From: Acidobacteriota bacterium
GTDB taxonomy: Bacteria; Acidobacteriota; Terriglobia; Terriglobales; Acidobacteriaceae
Assembly (NCBI GenBank): GCA_021779695.1
Contig: JAJYAE010000001.1
Span: 1-64,000 of the forward strand
Reading direction: 5' to 3'
Length of the DNA: 64,000 bases
The notes under the pieces were generated by a model. That model saw nothing but the letters and a program-made list of their open reading frames with translations, was not told the DNA's origin and made no database searches. Every line of letters begins with the position of its first letter. Position 1 is the first letter of the stretch. Made by a program: the position numbers and the translations under genes. Positions 16,150-25,802 of the stretch are shown piece by piece.

Positions 16150-17058
16150 ATGGAACCAACCACGACAACGAAAGAGGCCCTCGCGCGTCTCGAGGAGCCC
16201 TTTGCGTCGAAAGACGTGAAGTGGCTGGTCGCTGCCACTTCGAGGGATGGCCGCAAGGGCCGCGTGACGCCGTACGCAGATCCGAGGGCCTACACGGACC
16301 GCCTGAACCACATCTTCACTGCCAGCGGCTGGACGCGGGAATACGCCGTTCACACCGTTTCTCCGATTACGCGGATGAAGAAGGACAAGCCCATCCAGAC
16401 CGGGAAGGTGCTGGTGACCTGTGTCGTTTCGATCCCCGGTGTGGGAGCGCACAGCGGGAGCGGCGAGGAGTGGGCAGACGACGAAAATGCAATGACGTCG
16501 GCGGAGGCGCAGGCCTTTAAGCGGGCCTGTAGCTGCTTTGGCCTTGGCCGCTATTTCTACAACTTCGCCGAGATGTGGGTGGATCTCGATGAGTACAAGC
16601 ACCCGCGCGCAATCCCGGCGCTGCCGTCCTGGGCGCTGCCTGAGTGCGAGCGGCGGGCACCTGTTCAGAACGGAACAGCCCGGAAGGAGAACGGCAACGG
16701 GACGGCTGCTGTACCAAAAGGTCCGCTCGATGCCAGCATCACGGGCAAGATCGAGGCGTGCCGCCGGGATCTTGGCCAGATGCTCTACAGCAACATTCTA
16801 GGGTCCGTGGCAAAGGTACGGTCTGCACGGGACATTCCCAATCAGCGCGTCCAGCAGGACGTGCTGAAGTGGATGGAGAGCGGCGTCCGCGGGATGGCGC
16901 AGGTGCGCCGTGTGGCAGCCGAGATCGCCGAAACCGAGTTCTACGCGATTCTTGACGGTCTGGGCGTCCGGAGGCTAGACGAGATCCCGAACTTCGGGGT
17001 GCTGGCAAAGCTCGTCGAACAGATGAATGAGGCGCAATCAAGCAGGCCCGCCGCCTGA
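16150..17058 (+). CDS. Rad52/Rad22-family single-strand annealing protein
   Basis: 302 residues from ATG 16150 (AAAGGGA upstream). The N-terminal 145 residues carry the Rad52-like core: DPRAYTDRLNHIFTASGWTREY, then TSAEAQAFKRACSCFGLGRYFYN at about 116-138, the conserved basic/Gly segment of the DNA-binding ring. The C-terminal part (190-300) is helical and variable. Such proteins anneal complementary single strands and are common on phages and plasmids. Together with SSB and the primase it forms the element's replication/recombination block. Confidence 0.75.
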   Translation: MEPTTTTKEALARLEEPFASKDVKWLVAATSRDGRKGRVTPYADPRAYTDRLNHIFTASGWTREYAVHTVSPITRMKKDKPIQTGKVLVTCVVSIPGVGAHSGSGEEWADDENAMTSAEAQAFKRACSCFGLGRYFYNFAEMWVDLDEYKHPRAIPALPSWALPECERRAPVQNGTARKENGNGTAAVPKGPLDASITGKIEACRRDLGQMLYSNILGSVAKVRSARDIPNQRVQQDVLKWMESGVRGMAQVRRVAAEIAETEFYAILDGLGVRRLDEIPNFGVLAKLVEQMNEAQSSRPAA

Positions 17059-17079
17059 TCGAAAACACGAATTACTGAA

Positions 17080-17113
17080 CGAAGAGGGCTGCGAATGATC
17101 GCGGCCCTCTTCG
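17080..17113 (+). terminator. Hairpin CGAAGAGGGC / GCCCTCTTCG
   Basis: Perfect 10-bp inverted repeat (17080-17089 and 17104-17113) with a 14-nt loop, right after the Rad52-like gene and followed by TATTT. It shares its arm sequence with the hairpin at 3821-3851. It could be a terminator or leader hairpin of the small zinc-protein gene. Confidence 0.55.
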
Positions 17114-17130
17114 TATTTGAGGTCAACCCA

Positions 17131-17358
17131 ATGCGAGTCACGGAGTGCTCCATGTGCCGTCGGCCGGCGGCGTGGTTGATCGACACGGAAGTCTTTTGTG
17201 AAGGACATAAGGAACTGATCATCGAGGCTACCGGCGTCGATCGGTTCAGGATCCGCCGGCTGACGGAAGCGGAGTGTGTCTTCCAGAGCGGCGGCCGGAT
17301 TTCACGAACGGTGGCCGTAAAGAAGGAGGCACAAAATCCCCATGGCAAAATTGCTTGA
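17131..17358 (+). CDS. Small zinc-finger-like protein
   Basis: 75 residues from ATG 17131; an upstream ATG at 17095 lies inside the hairpin and is less likely. CSMCRRPAAWLIDTEVFCEGH gives a C-x2-C...C-x2-H arrangement suited to zinc binding, followed by a basic helix (RFRIRRLTEAE). Its end overlaps the next small zinc-ribbon gene. Probable nucleic-acid or protein adaptor, function unknown. Confidence 0.5.
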   Translation: MRVTECSMCRRPAAWLIDTEVFCEGHKELIIEATGVDRFRIRRLTEAECVFQSGGRISRTVAVKKEAQNPHGKIA

Positions 17359-17575
17359 ACTTCCCACTGACAGAGGCATCTGCGCGATCCCGCTGAGACA
17401 TGCGGTCTACTGCCGTCGATGCCGGAACATTTCCAATTCGCGACCGAATCAGTGTCGTCTGTGCGGCAGCGATCGAGTTGTGCGTCTCGAACCCATCCTT
17501 GATGGCAGCTCCGATCCTCCGGCACAAGGCGCGCAGCAGGTCCGTCTGGCTCTGGTGAGAGCCGTGAGCGCGTAG
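17342..17575 (+). CDS. Small zinc-ribbon protein
   Basis: 77 residues. CRRCRNISNSRPNQCRLCGSD (C-x2-C...C-x2-C) is a typical zinc ribbon in the middle of the protein. It overlaps the preceding gene by 17 bases and has AAGGAGG about 11 bases upstream. Function unknown; co-transcribed with the methyltransferase is likely. Confidence 0.55.
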   Translation: MAKLLELPTDRGICAIPLRHAVYCRRCRNISNSRPNQCRLCGSDRVVRLEPILDGSSDPPAQGAQQVRLALVRAVSA

Positions 17576-17627
17576 ACGAAATCGGGTCTCTCATCCACCA
17601 CCAGGATTTGTCGAGGAGGAGTCGACC

Positions 17628-18701
17628 ATGGCTCGGAGCGCAGCCCGCCTGAAGATGGGCTACTACCCACTGCCTCCGACAGAGGCTCAGAAAATCCGAT
17701 CCCTACTTGATTTTTCAGGGCCCTGTTCTGTGATCGATCCCTGCGCGGGGAAAGGAATGGCACTTAACCTGATCACGGCTGGTGCGCCGGTGGTTCGATT
17801 TGGCGTGGAGCTCGACACCGGACGTGCAGAGGAAGGCGCAAAGACCGGGATTCGAATGATTCAGGGGAATGTGTTTGACGCTCACGCGAAGGTCGAGAGC
17901 TTTTCGCTGCTCTATCTGAACCCGCCCTACGATTCAGAGCTCAACCTGACCGGCAATCGGCGCCTGGAGCGGCTGTTCCTTGAGCACACGCATCACTGGC
18001 TGGTCCAGCACGGCGTTCTGATCTTCGTCATTCCCTTTGAGCAACTCAGCGACTGTGCCGGTATTCTGAGCGCGAATTTCACCGGGATTAACGCCTTTCG
18101 CATGGCAGACGCTGAATCTGTGCGCTTCCGGCAGATTGTCGTGTTCGGTGCGCGTAGGAATGTTCGGGGTGCGGCGCACGAGGAGAACCAGCGAAGGATT
18201 CGTATGGCCGCCCAGCACGGTGGATACGAGAGGCTACCTGAGCTTGCTCCGGGGACCGTCGAGCCGTATAGCGTGCCGATTTCGGGCGAAGCAACATTAA
18301 CCTATCGTGGACTGCCATACAACGTGATCGAAGACCTGTTGCCGCATTCCGCCGCATGGAAACAGGCCGCGCAGGTTTTGCTCCCGAGCGAGGACATTGC
18401 GATCGGCCGGCCTATCACGCCGCTTCACGGAGGCCACGTGGGCCTGCTCTGCACCGCGGGGCTGCTGAATGGCGTATTTGGCCAGGGTGATAACAGGCAC
18501 ATCGCGCGCTGGCGATCGGTCAAGCACGTCACCGAGTTTCACGAAGAAGAAGGAGATACGAAGATCACCCGTCGGCGGGAGAAGTGGTCGAACGAGCTCC
18601 GGTTGCTGTACGTCACCGGCAAAGCCGTGAAGCTGACTGAGAGTGCTCAAACGGAGGAATGCGGCGATGGAGAATGCCCACCTGAGGATGGGGCTGCTTG
18701 A
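17628..18701 (+). CDS. Class I DNA/RNA methyltransferase (DUF6094-like)
   Basis: 357 residues with GGAGGAG upstream. It has the SAM-binding loop VIDPCAGKGMAL (about 36-47), an acidic residue after strand 2 (FGVELD) and the catalytic NPPY at 98-101. NPPY with this order of motifs indicates transfer to an exocyclic amino group (N6-adenine or N4-cytosine). The remainder matches plasmid-borne proteins annotated DUF6094. No restriction endonuclease is adjacent, so it may protect the element from host restriction. The 3' end overlaps the following gene. Confidence 0.7.
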   Translation: MARSAARLKMGYYPLPPTEAQKIRSLLDFSGPCSVIDPCAGKGMALNLITAGAPVVRFGVELDTGRAEEGAKTGIRMIQGNVFDAHAKVESFSLLYLNPPYDSELNLTGNRRLERLFLEHTHHWLVQHGVLIFVIPFEQLSDCAGILSANFTGINAFRMADAESVRFRQIVVFGARRNVRGAAHEENQRRIRMAAQHGGYERLPELAPGTVEPYSVPISGEATLTYRGLPYNVIEDLLPHSAAWKQAAQVLLPSEDIAIGRPITPLHGGHVGLLCTAGLLNGVFGQGDNRHIARWRSVKHVTEFHEEEGDTKITRRREKWSNELRLLYVTGKAVKLTESAQTEECGDGECPPEDGAA

Positions 18702-19329
18702 ATATGAGCGTTACACGGAGAAGATCGCAACGCGGATCCGAGTGCGTGTGAGCCACTACATTGGCAAAGACGACGAGGCGCACCTACTGAGCGTTTTTGG
18801 CAACGATTCGGATGTCGGGGCGATCACGGCCGCGGTCTATGAACAGGCGCGATTCCGGCTGACGTTTCCAGATGGGGAGATGCAGGAGATCTCGCTGGGT
18901 GAAGGGGCGATCTGTTGTCGCGGGAGTGTCTGCATTCCCGGCCGGAAACAGTCCGTGCGGCACATGATTGCGCTCTCCGAGGAGTTGCGCGGGATGAAAT
19001 CGCTGTCGCGGACCTATGTTCTGCGGTCCGACCCGCATGAGGTCTGGACGGCGCTCGTTCATCGGTTTGGATTGCCGGGGTTACCGGAATGGGCGGATAC
19101 CATCACAGAACTGCTTCAGAAGGAAGAGCGGATCAGGCCCGTCGACAACATCGGCAGTCCCGCGGCAGTAGTTCTGGTCACTAGCGAGGAATTGCTGACA
19201 TGGATGGGCGATGCGGTAGGTCGTGGTGAGCTTTCGTTTCCCCTCTCGAACGGCCCCACCCGATGGAGAAACGGAGCCCTAACGGAGGCATTGCGGCCAG
19301 ACTTTGGGCTGATGCAGAGGGCAGCGTGA
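18667..19329 (+). CDS. Hypothetical protein overlapping the methyltransferase
   Basis: 220 residues from ATG 18667, with CGGAGGAAT upstream, overlapping the methyltransferase by 35 bases. Soluble, mixed alpha/beta, with SVRHMIALSEELRGMKSLSRTYVLRSDPHEVWTALVHRFGLPGLPEWAD. It closes the plus-strand replication block before the minus-strand cargo. No family recognised. Confidence 0.6.
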   Translation: MENAHLRMGLLEYERYTEKIATRIRVRVSHYIGKDDEAHLLSVFGNDSDVGAITAAVYEQARFRLTFPDGEMQEISLGEGAICCRGSVCIPGRKQSVRHMIALSEELRGMKSLSRTYVLRSDPHEVWTALVHRFGLPGLPEWADTITELLQKEERIRPVDNIGSPAAVVLVTSEELLTWMGDAVGRGELSFPLSNGPTRWRNGALTEALRPDFGLMQRAA

Positions 19330-19472
19330 CTGATGCAGCGATGTCGCTGGTTTTGCTGGTTCCGGTTAACGACTCGACCCGGATGCATCGATGCGACAGT
19401 TGTCCTTCCGGCACACGGCGAGCGCCGAATTGGCCGATTTAAGCTCAGGGCGGCAGCAATCAATTCAGTTCT

Positions 19473-20498
19473 TCATTTGGGTCGAGCTGCCGGTTGCATG
19501 ATTCTGAGCAGCGGACGGCCCTGGACGTTCTCAAGAGGAAAGTAGACCAGATGGGTTTTCGGATCGACGGAGACCGTATGGGCATGCGGCATGTTGAATT
19601 GGCCAATCAGCGTCAGGTCGCGCCCCGCTTCCTGCAACACGCTGACAGTACCGGATTCGGCTGAGACATACAGACGTTTCAGGCCCGGGTCGAAGGCGAG
19701 GACGTCCGGATCCTCACCTGTCTGGTGCACGGAGAGCAGCTTCATCGCTCTCAGATCGAAGACAGCCAGGGAGTGGTTCTCCTCGCCCGCAATGAAAGCC
19801 AGTCGATCCGCTTCGTCGAGCGCGATGCCGTGAGGGTTCTCGATGCCCGGCAGCTTGTACCGACCGATGATCTTCATTGCAGCCGGATCGATCGAAACGA
19901 GCTCATTGATTCCGTGAACCGCCACGAGGATGTGGCCTGAACCGGAGTCGTAGATCGTATTACCAGCTCCGCCTCCCAACGGAATCTTCGCGATCAATTG
20001 ATTTGTCGTGGCGTCAATGACCGCGTCCACTCCGCCATGCTCGTCAGAGACAAACACTCTTTTTGTAGTCGGAGAATACGCGAGCCCGTCAGGATAGTTG
20101 ATTGGCCCCGCCGTTGCGATTGTCTTCAGGGTGGCCATGTCTACTACGGCGACTTCGTGGCTGCCTGTCACAGATGCGTAGACGCGGCCAATCTCCGGGA
20201 CCGCAATGACACCATGCACGCGGCTGAATCCGTCGAGATTGGCGACGACCTCGCGCTTTCGCGTGTCGAAGACCACGAGTTGATTTGCATTCATGTGAGA
20301 GATGTACAGCCGGCCGTGTTCCACATCGAGGCTTTGGTAGTCAAAGCGGACCGCGGGTCCCGGCATGGGAACATCCGCAACCGTCGTCAACACCGGCTTG
20401 CCTGCTCCAACTTGTGAATTGGCGAGACTCCCACTCAGGAGCACCAGCACCGCCAAAACTCCATACTTCCAATTGATGGTACCAATCGGTTTGTTCAT
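19473..20498 (-). CDS. Secreted YncE/YVTN-type beta-propeller
   Basis: 341 residues; the start at 20498 has GGAGAG upstream. It has a signal peptide at about 13-29 (GVLAVLVLLSGSLANSQ). Repeating units such as NQLVVFDTRKREVVANLDG, HEVAVVDMATLKTIAT, GVDAVIDATTNQLIAKIPLGG and NELVSIDPAAMKIIGRYKLPG are YVTN/YncE propeller blades. These periplasmic propellers bind ligands or partners without a common enzymatic role. It lies directly downstream of a TonB-dependent receptor on the same strand, so they may act together at the envelope. Confidence 0.8.
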   Translation of the reverse strand: MNKPIGTINWKYGVLAVLVLLSGSLANSQVGAGKPVLTTVADVPMPGPAVRFDYQSLDVEHGRLYISHMNANQLVVFDTRKREVVANLDGFSRVHGVIAVPEIGRVYASVTGSHEVAVVDMATLKTIATAGPINYPDGLAYSPTTKRVFVSDEHGGVDAVIDATTNQLIAKIPLGGGAGNTIYDSGSGHILVAVHGINELVSIDPAAMKIIGRYKLPGIENPHGIALDEADRLAFIAGEENHSLAVFDLRAMKLLSVHQTGEDPDVLAFDPGLKRLYVSAESGTVSVLQEAGRDLTLIGQFNMPHAHTVSVDPKTHLVYFPLENVQGRPLLRIMQPAARPK

Positions 20499-20589
20499 CA
20501 GGATCTCTCCTTCGTCTATGAAGCGATTGCCTACCAAACGCCGGAATCGGGACTCGGCGGCTGGTGCCTACGTCACCACGCGCAGATAT

Positions 20590-23535
20590 TCAAAAGCTCA
20601 AAGAAAGGCCAACATTCAACAACCGGTTGGCAACAGGGTTGCCGACCTGCGCCGAATAGACACCGCCGGCGAGGGAGATCGACTGGCCAAAGAGCGGAGA
20701 GCCAAGGATACCGACTGGCGTGGCAAGGTTGACGTTGTTCAGCGCATTCAAGGCGGACATGCTCAGCGTGAGCGCGTAACGGCGGTTTGTTGCCCCACCA
20801 AGACTCGTCCCGCCGCCGCTGCTCAGACCACGGCCGCCAAGGCCTCGCTCTCGCCGCCCTTCTGTTTCTGGCGCGGAGCCCGCACCGCCATGTTTCTCAC
20901 CTACCTCACGACCAAATCCAAACGTGCGGCTGAGCCGCATGTTCAACATGAGATTGTTTGGCCCAGTCTCTGTGTTGGGACGGATGGGGGTATCGTTTGG
21001 CCCGGGAGCGATGTTGAAGGAGCCATACTTTGTTACCACCAGGTTGGCTGGGGGTGTCGAGGCTGTTGCCAGGGAGGGCCGCGCGTCGTAGACGCCGGTC
21101 CCGTAAATATCTTGCGGAAGCTGGATGCTGAACGGCTGCCCGGAACTCGCGATGAACATAGGGCTGAGACGGAAGGCGAATGGCGCGGCAAAGCTGCCGC
21201 CAATGACCACGCGATGGCGAATATCGAAGCTGGTGCGTCCATAGTCCTGGGAAAGATCCCAGGGATTGGTCTGAAAGCTGAATTCTCCGGCAGGGCTGCT
21301 CTGCATGTTCAATCCTGCATCGCCGTTTGCATGGTTGAAGACGTAGTAGCCGAACAGTGAGACCCTGCTGGTCTGAACATGGATGTTCGCAACCAACTGG
21401 GTCTGCTTGTAGATGGCGGCAGACTCGTAGTTGTAGATGTTGCCGGCCGCGTTGCCGAGCGGCCTGACACCGCTGGTCGGATCGGCGGGATTAAAGGTTC
21501 CGGGCAAGGGCGCGTTGATATCATTCGCCAGGAACTGGTGAACGCCGCGAGAGTTGACATACGTGAACGAGGCAGTTGTGCTGCCCGATATTTGCCGTTC
21601 CAGGCTGACTGCTGTGTCCATGTCATACGGGAAGACAAGATTTGGGGCAATGCGAAAGGTCGTGGGCGCCGAAGTTGCAGTGTTCGTCAGGTTAGAGAGC
21701 GGTGGCGGGTTTGGGTAGAAATCGGGATTGTTTACGATATAGGTCTGCTGGTTTTGCCCATTCAAACGGGCCGCGATCATCATGTGGTCATCGTCAAGGT
21801 GCGTGTAGAAGATACCCCAGCCCGCTCGAAGTACTGTCTTGGTATTCGATCCGTGGCCCAGACCCCAGGCGACGCCGATCCGAGGGGCCCAGTTGAAGCG
21901 CCTGCTGACGTAATTTTCCGATTCCAGGCGCAAGCCGTAGCTGGCCGTGAGGTGTGGCATGACGCTCCAGTCGTCGTTGACGAAGAGGTCACCGTCAATA
22001 CGATTGATCGAGGCCGAGAGATTGCCTGCCGTGACGCTGAACTGGCTGGGGCCGTATCCGGCCGCCTGAATCTGGGCCATCGTCATGCCGTTCTGCAGTC
22101 CCTGCAATGTTTGCTGGTAATCGGTCAGTGAGTTGAACGTAAACGTGCCGTTGAAGCCTCCGTTCGTAGACTCACTGCGAGGTAGATCGAGGAGCGTGCC
22201 GCCAAACTCGATCTGGTGCTTGTGGAAGGTCAGGGTCGTATAGTTTTGGATCGTGTAGTGCGTCTCGGAGCGGTTGAAGGTGCCGGAGCTGTCGCCGCCT
22301 CCCGTGAATGCGCCGAGAACCTCGATCGTTGGCGAGAAGTCCTGCGGCGTCTCCGTATTGTGGAAGTGCAGATATTGGAAGAAAGTTTGATTGACCAGGC
22401 GCGCGCTCAACGCCTGCGTGTCGATTATTTGAACGTTCTGGTGATGGAATACCCGGTCATAAGCCTGCGAAGGGAGCGACTGCGTGTCGATGCCGTCGTT
22501 GCTGTCGCTGATTGCATAGTAGCGATAGGTTGCGCTGAGTGTGTTCTTCGGGCTGAGCTGTATATCTACGTGAGGGCTGAGGTTGGTCAGGATGCGAGGA
22601 TTCAGAACTGAAGTCACATACGGTACGACATTCAAATTGGAATCGAGCACGTCTGTATTCACGAGGCTGGCCCGGTTGATATTGCGACGCTCGAAGTCGA
22701 AGAAAAACGATGCATTCTTCCAGAGCGGTCCGCCGAGGTCTGCGTCCCATAGCCACGTGTGGTACGAGGGCGGCGGCGCATTCGAGGCAGACAGAAATGT
22801 GCTGACAGCGTTCATCACGGAGTCGTTGTATTCGCTCGAAACATCTCCGTGGAAAGCTGCGGCTCCGGGCTTGGTGAAGATATCGATTCGCCCGTACCCC
22901 AGGCGGTCGTTTTCCGCTGTGAAGGGGTTCGAGTTGACCCGAATTTCCCGAATCGCCGACTTGGGCGGCATATCGCTGCCCGTGAGGCCGTTCACATAAA
23001 TCTCGGCACCACCGCCCACTCCAACCGAAGGGCCCGCCAACGACGTTATCTGGTTCTGAAGCTCGTCCGGATCTGTGGAAAGCGCATTCAAGTTGTTGCC
23101 CGAGACGGACACAGCCGAGGCATTGGACTGCGGAGACACTTCCAGCTGTGGAGCGTTGCCCTGAACATACACCTGTTGCGACTGGGTAGCGATGACCAGA
23201 TGGATGTCCAGCGTAACGATGTGCCGTGAGGCCAAAATGGCGGTTTGCTTTGCTGCCGTCCGAAAGCCAGTTGCCTCCGCCGTTACCTTGTATTGCCCGG
23301 CGGTCAACCCTGCGACGCGATAGCGTCCTTCTCCGTCGGTCTGCACGGTATGGACAGGACCCGATGGCTGCGGCTCGACCAGCACCGACGCACCGGGTAT
23401 GACAGCGCCGGTAGGGTCCATGACGTGCCCTTCAAGAACACCAGGCTGTTGCGCGTGTGCCGCCCCACAAATCCACATCATGAACGCAAGGCAGTAAATA
23501 GAAAACCATCGGAACGACATAAACGAGTAATCCAT
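20590..23535 (-). CDS. TonB-dependent receptor with carboxypeptidase-like N-domain (Oar type)
   Basis: 981 residues from ATG 23535; no strong ribosome-binding site was seen, and the next ATG is five codons on. A signal peptide (about 6-28) is followed by a carboxypeptidase-regulatory-like domain (GVLEGHVMDPTGAVIPGASVLVEP...GRYRVAGLTAGQYKVTAEATGF). Then come a plug region and a long beta-barrel rich in N/S/T and aromatic residues, ending in aromatic LSLSF for outer-membrane insertion. This architecture is very common in Acidobacteriota. Substrate unknown. A two-component system lies directly upstream. Confidence 0.85.
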   Translation of the reverse strand: MDYSFMSFRWFSIYCLAFMMWICGAAHAQQPGVLEGHVMDPTGAVIPGASVLVEPQPSGPVHTVQTDGEGRYRVAGLTAGQYKVTAEATGFRTAAKQTAILASRHIVTLDIHLVIATQSQQVYVQGNAPQLEVSPQSNASAVSVSGNNLNALSTDPDELQNQITSLAGPSVGVGGGAEIYVNGLTGSDMPPKSAIREIRVNSNPFTAENDRLGYGRIDIFTKPGAAAFHGDVSSEYNDSVMNAVSTFLSASNAPPPSYHTWLWDADLGGPLWKNASFFFDFERRNINRASLVNTDVLDSNLNVVPYVTSVLNPRILTNLSPHVDIQLSPKNTLSATYRYYAISDSNDGIDTQSLPSQAYDRVFHHQNVQIIDTQALSARLVNQTFFQYLHFHNTETPQDFSPTIEVLGAFTGGGDSSGTFNRSETHYTIQNYTTLTFHKHQIEFGGTLLDLPRSESTNGGFNGTFTFNSLTDYQQTLQGLQNGMTMAQIQAAGYGPSQFSVTAGNLSASINRIDGDLFVNDDWSVMPHLTASYGLRLESENYVSRRFNWAPRIGVAWGLGHGSNTKTVLRAGWGIFYTHLDDDHMMIAARLNGQNQQTYIVNNPDFYPNPPPLSNLTNTATSAPTTFRIAPNLVFPYDMDTAVSLERQISGSTTASFTYVNSRGVHQFLANDINAPLPGTFNPADPTSGVRPLGNAAGNIYNYESAAIYKQTQLVANIHVQTSRVSLFGYYVFNHANGDAGLNMQSSPAGEFSFQTNPWDLSQDYGRTSFDIRHRVVIGGSFAAPFAFRLSPMFIASSGQPFSIQLPQDIYGTGVYDARPSLATASTPPANLVVTKYGSFNIAPGPNDTPIRPNTETGPNNLMLNMRLSRTFGFGREVGEKHGGAGSAPETEGRRERGLGGRGLSSGGGTSLGGATNRRYALTLSMSALNALNNVNLATPVGILGSPLFGQSISLAGGVYSAQVGNPVANRLLNVGLSLSF

Positions 23536-23647
23536 ATAAATCCGCACAAGGGCTTCTTTGCCTACAATCGAAGCGACCGCGGCCCGAGTTGAAACGCGGC
23601 TCGGGGTGTGTCGTTCTCGTGATCGGTTTCGCAACTGATTCCCAAAA

Positions 23648-25078
23648 TCAGTCTTCCTTCTGCAAAGGGTGCTGCTGGTGCTCGAGCGGCAGGTGAATCA
23701 CGAAGGTGCAGCCCGATGCCACATTTCGGTCGAGATCCACCCTTCCGCCGTGGGCAGAAATCGACCACTGAACAATGGAGAGTCCCAGACCTGCGCCGCC
23801 TTCGGCTCTGGAACGAGCTTTGTCGACACGATAGAAACGCTCAAAGACCTTTTCCGCGTGCTCGGGAGGAATCCCCGGGCCGCTGTCCCCGACCTCGACG
23901 ACCGCATTCCCCTGGGCAGCATGTACATCCACTCGAATCTTGCCGCCGTCCGGCGAATACTTCACCGCGTTGTCGATCAGGTTGATCAGTGCCTGGCGCA
24001 GGATAAGGCGGTCAGCCTGGATCGTGACGGATGGATCGCCATCCACAACGATCGTCTGGTTCTTCTCTTCGGCAAGGACATCGAGCAGTGCGGCAGATTC
24101 CTTCGCGAGATCAAGCAAACGGATGGACGACTTCTGCAGGTGGATATGCCCGGCATCGGCTCTTGAAATTGTCAGCAGGCTCTCCACGAGCCGAGTGAGA
24201 CGGTCCACCTCTTCCAACATGCTGCCGATCATGTCCCGGTAATACGGAGCGTCGCCGTGGTTTTGGAGTGCAACTTCACCCACACTTCGAATCGCAGTCA
24301 GCGGAGTGCGAAGCTCATGAGATGCGTCGGCGGTAAAGCGGCGAAGCTGCTCGAACGAAGTTTCGAGCCTTGCCAGCGTCTGATTGAAGGCCGTGCCCAG
24401 CCGTCCGAGTTCATCGTCGGGATTCTCGATTTGCAGTCGCTCGTTCAAATGCTCGGCGTTGATCCTGCCCGCCCGCTGGGCCATGGACTCGACCGGCTGA
24501 ATGGCCCGACCCGCAACAATGTATCCCGTGAAGCCAATCAAGAGCACAATGACAGGCAAACCAAAACCCAGCACCGAGACCATGTCCCAGAACTCGTCCC
24601 AGAGAGGCTCCTCGCTCAGGGCGAGACGGACCACAACCACACGTCCCTGCATGTGATGTAAGCGGCTTGTGACCCGGACTCGCTGGTGGTTCGCCAGTCG
24701 ATAGGAGTGTGGTTTTTCGCGCCAGCGGCCTTGCTGAAGCTGCGGCAGCGGCCCAAGGGAGAGACCATTCAGTTCCTCGCTGCGATACAACAAATTGCCG
24801 TCCGGCGACCACACTTCCAGGAGGTAACCGCGATCGGAATCTTCACTTCTTGCTTCGCCCTCGTGCGAGGCGAGCACAATGCCTCCCCCGGATGAGAAAG
24901 AGAGGATGCCTTCCACGGTTTCGAGATCGCTGTCGAGGCTCGCATCCAACTGCCTGATCAGATCGTGCAGAAAGTAGAGCGCGCTCCCCGTAGCGTAAAT
25001 CGCGAGCGCAGCCGCCAGAAGCACACCGTAGAGAATGGTCAACCTGCTTCGCAATGTTCTTCGGAGCCTGACGTTCAT
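23648..25078 (-). CDS. Sensor histidine kinase (CusS-like architecture)
   Basis: 476 residues; ATG 25078 overlaps the response-regulator stop (ATGA). Membrane helices at about 14-35 and 160-182 frame a periplasmic sensor domain, then HAMP. HisKA carries DASHELRTPLTAIR with the phosphorylated histidine. The ATPase domain has NLIDNAVKYSPDGG, VEVGDSGPGIPPEHAEKVFERFYR and GAGLGLSIVQ. Domain order and tight coupling to an OmpR-type regulator resemble metal- or envelope-sensing kinases such as CusS, but the signal cannot be read from sequence. Confidence 0.9.
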   Translation of the reverse strand: MNVRLRRTLRSRLTILYGVLLAAALAIYATGSALYFLHDLIRQLDASLDSDLETVEGILSFSSGGGIVLASHEGEARSEDSDRGYLLEVWSPDGNLLYRSEELNGLSLGPLPQLQQGRWREKPHSYRLANHQRVRVTSRLHHMQGRVVVVRLALSEEPLWDEFWDMVSVLGFGLPVIVLLIGFTGYIVAGRAIQPVESMAQRAGRINAEHLNERLQIENPDDELGRLGTAFNQTLARLETSFEQLRRFTADASHELRTPLTAIRSVGEVALQNHGDAPYYRDMIGSMLEEVDRLTRLVESLLTISRADAGHIHLQKSSIRLLDLAKESAALLDVLAEEKNQTIVVDGDPSVTIQADRLILRQALINLIDNAVKYSPDGGKIRVDVHAAQGNAVVEVGDSGPGIPPEHAEKVFERFYRVDKARSRAEGGAGLGLSIVQWSISAHGGRVDLDRNVASGCTFVIHLPLEHQQHPLQKED

Positions 25079-25758
25079 TGTGGGTCCCCGCCGAGTATGA
25101 ATCCGACTCCCCGCACTGTCTGGAGCAGCTTTGTGCCGAATGGATCGTCCACTTTCCTGCGCAGTCTTGCGATATGCACGTCGATTACGTTGTCGAGTGG
25201 TGTCGCACGGGCGGTCTCCTTCCACACATCGCGTGCCAGCATTTCACGGGAGACGACCCGACCCTGGTTGCGGGCCAGATACTCAAGCAAGTCGAACTCG
25301 CGAGGGGTAAGGTCGATCCGGCTCCCCTCGCGCGTCACCGCGCGTCGGTCCGGGTCAACCTCAAGGCTTCCGATGATCAGCACGCACTCCGGTTCAACCT
25401 TGTTGCGACGCATTAAAGCCCGAATCCTGGCGCTCAGTTCCGCAAACGCGAAAGGTTTGACCAGGTAGTCGTCGGCACCAGCGTCCAGGCCCAGTACGCG
25501 GTCCTCAATGGCATCTTTTGCGGTGAGAAGAAGCACTGGAGTCCTCATACCCCGTTTGCGGAGAGTCCGGAGAACTTCGATTCCATCCGTCCCAGGAAGC
25601 ATGACGTCCAGAATGATCAGATCGAAGGCACGTGCGCTGGCATGAAAGAAGCCCTCTTCACCGGTCCGCGCCAGAGTCATCATGTACCCCTCGGCTTCGA
25701 GTCCATCTCGCAGCGCATTCCCTACCTTGGGTTCGTCTTCCACCACCAGGATTTGCAT
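25075..25758 (-). CDS. OmpR/PhoB-family response regulator
   Basis: 227 residues. The receiver domain (1-120) has acidic pocket E7-D8 and phospho-acceptor D51 in LIILDVMLPGTDG, T/S at LLLTAKD and K in YLVKPF. The C-terminal winged helix (about 130-222) reads IDLTPREFDLLEYLARNQGRVVSREMLARDVW...NVIDVHIARLRRKVDDP...TVRGVGF, the OmpR/CusR pattern. It precedes and overlaps its kinase. A symmetrical array of CCTGAA-type half-sites lies 45-96 bases upstream of its start and may be its own operator. Confidence 0.92.
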   Translation of the reverse strand: MQILVVEDEPKVGNALRDGLEAEGYMMTLARTGEEGFFHASARAFDLIILDVMLPGTDGIEVLRTLRKRGMRTPVLLLTAKDAIEDRVLGLDAGADDYLVKPFAFAELSARIRALMRRNKVEPECVLIIGSLEVDPDRRAVTREGSRIDLTPREFDLLEYLARNQGRVVSREMLARDVWKETARATPLDNVIDVHIARLRRKVDDPFGTKLLQTVRGVGFILGGDPQ

Positions 25759-25802
25759 TGCACCGTCTCCTTCCCTTATAGCCGCATACAGTGCCGGGCT
25801 CG

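Noticed and set aside
20365..21360. 331-codon plus-strand frame over the TonB receptor
   Set aside because: Antisense to a well-supported receptor and lacks any recognisable composition.
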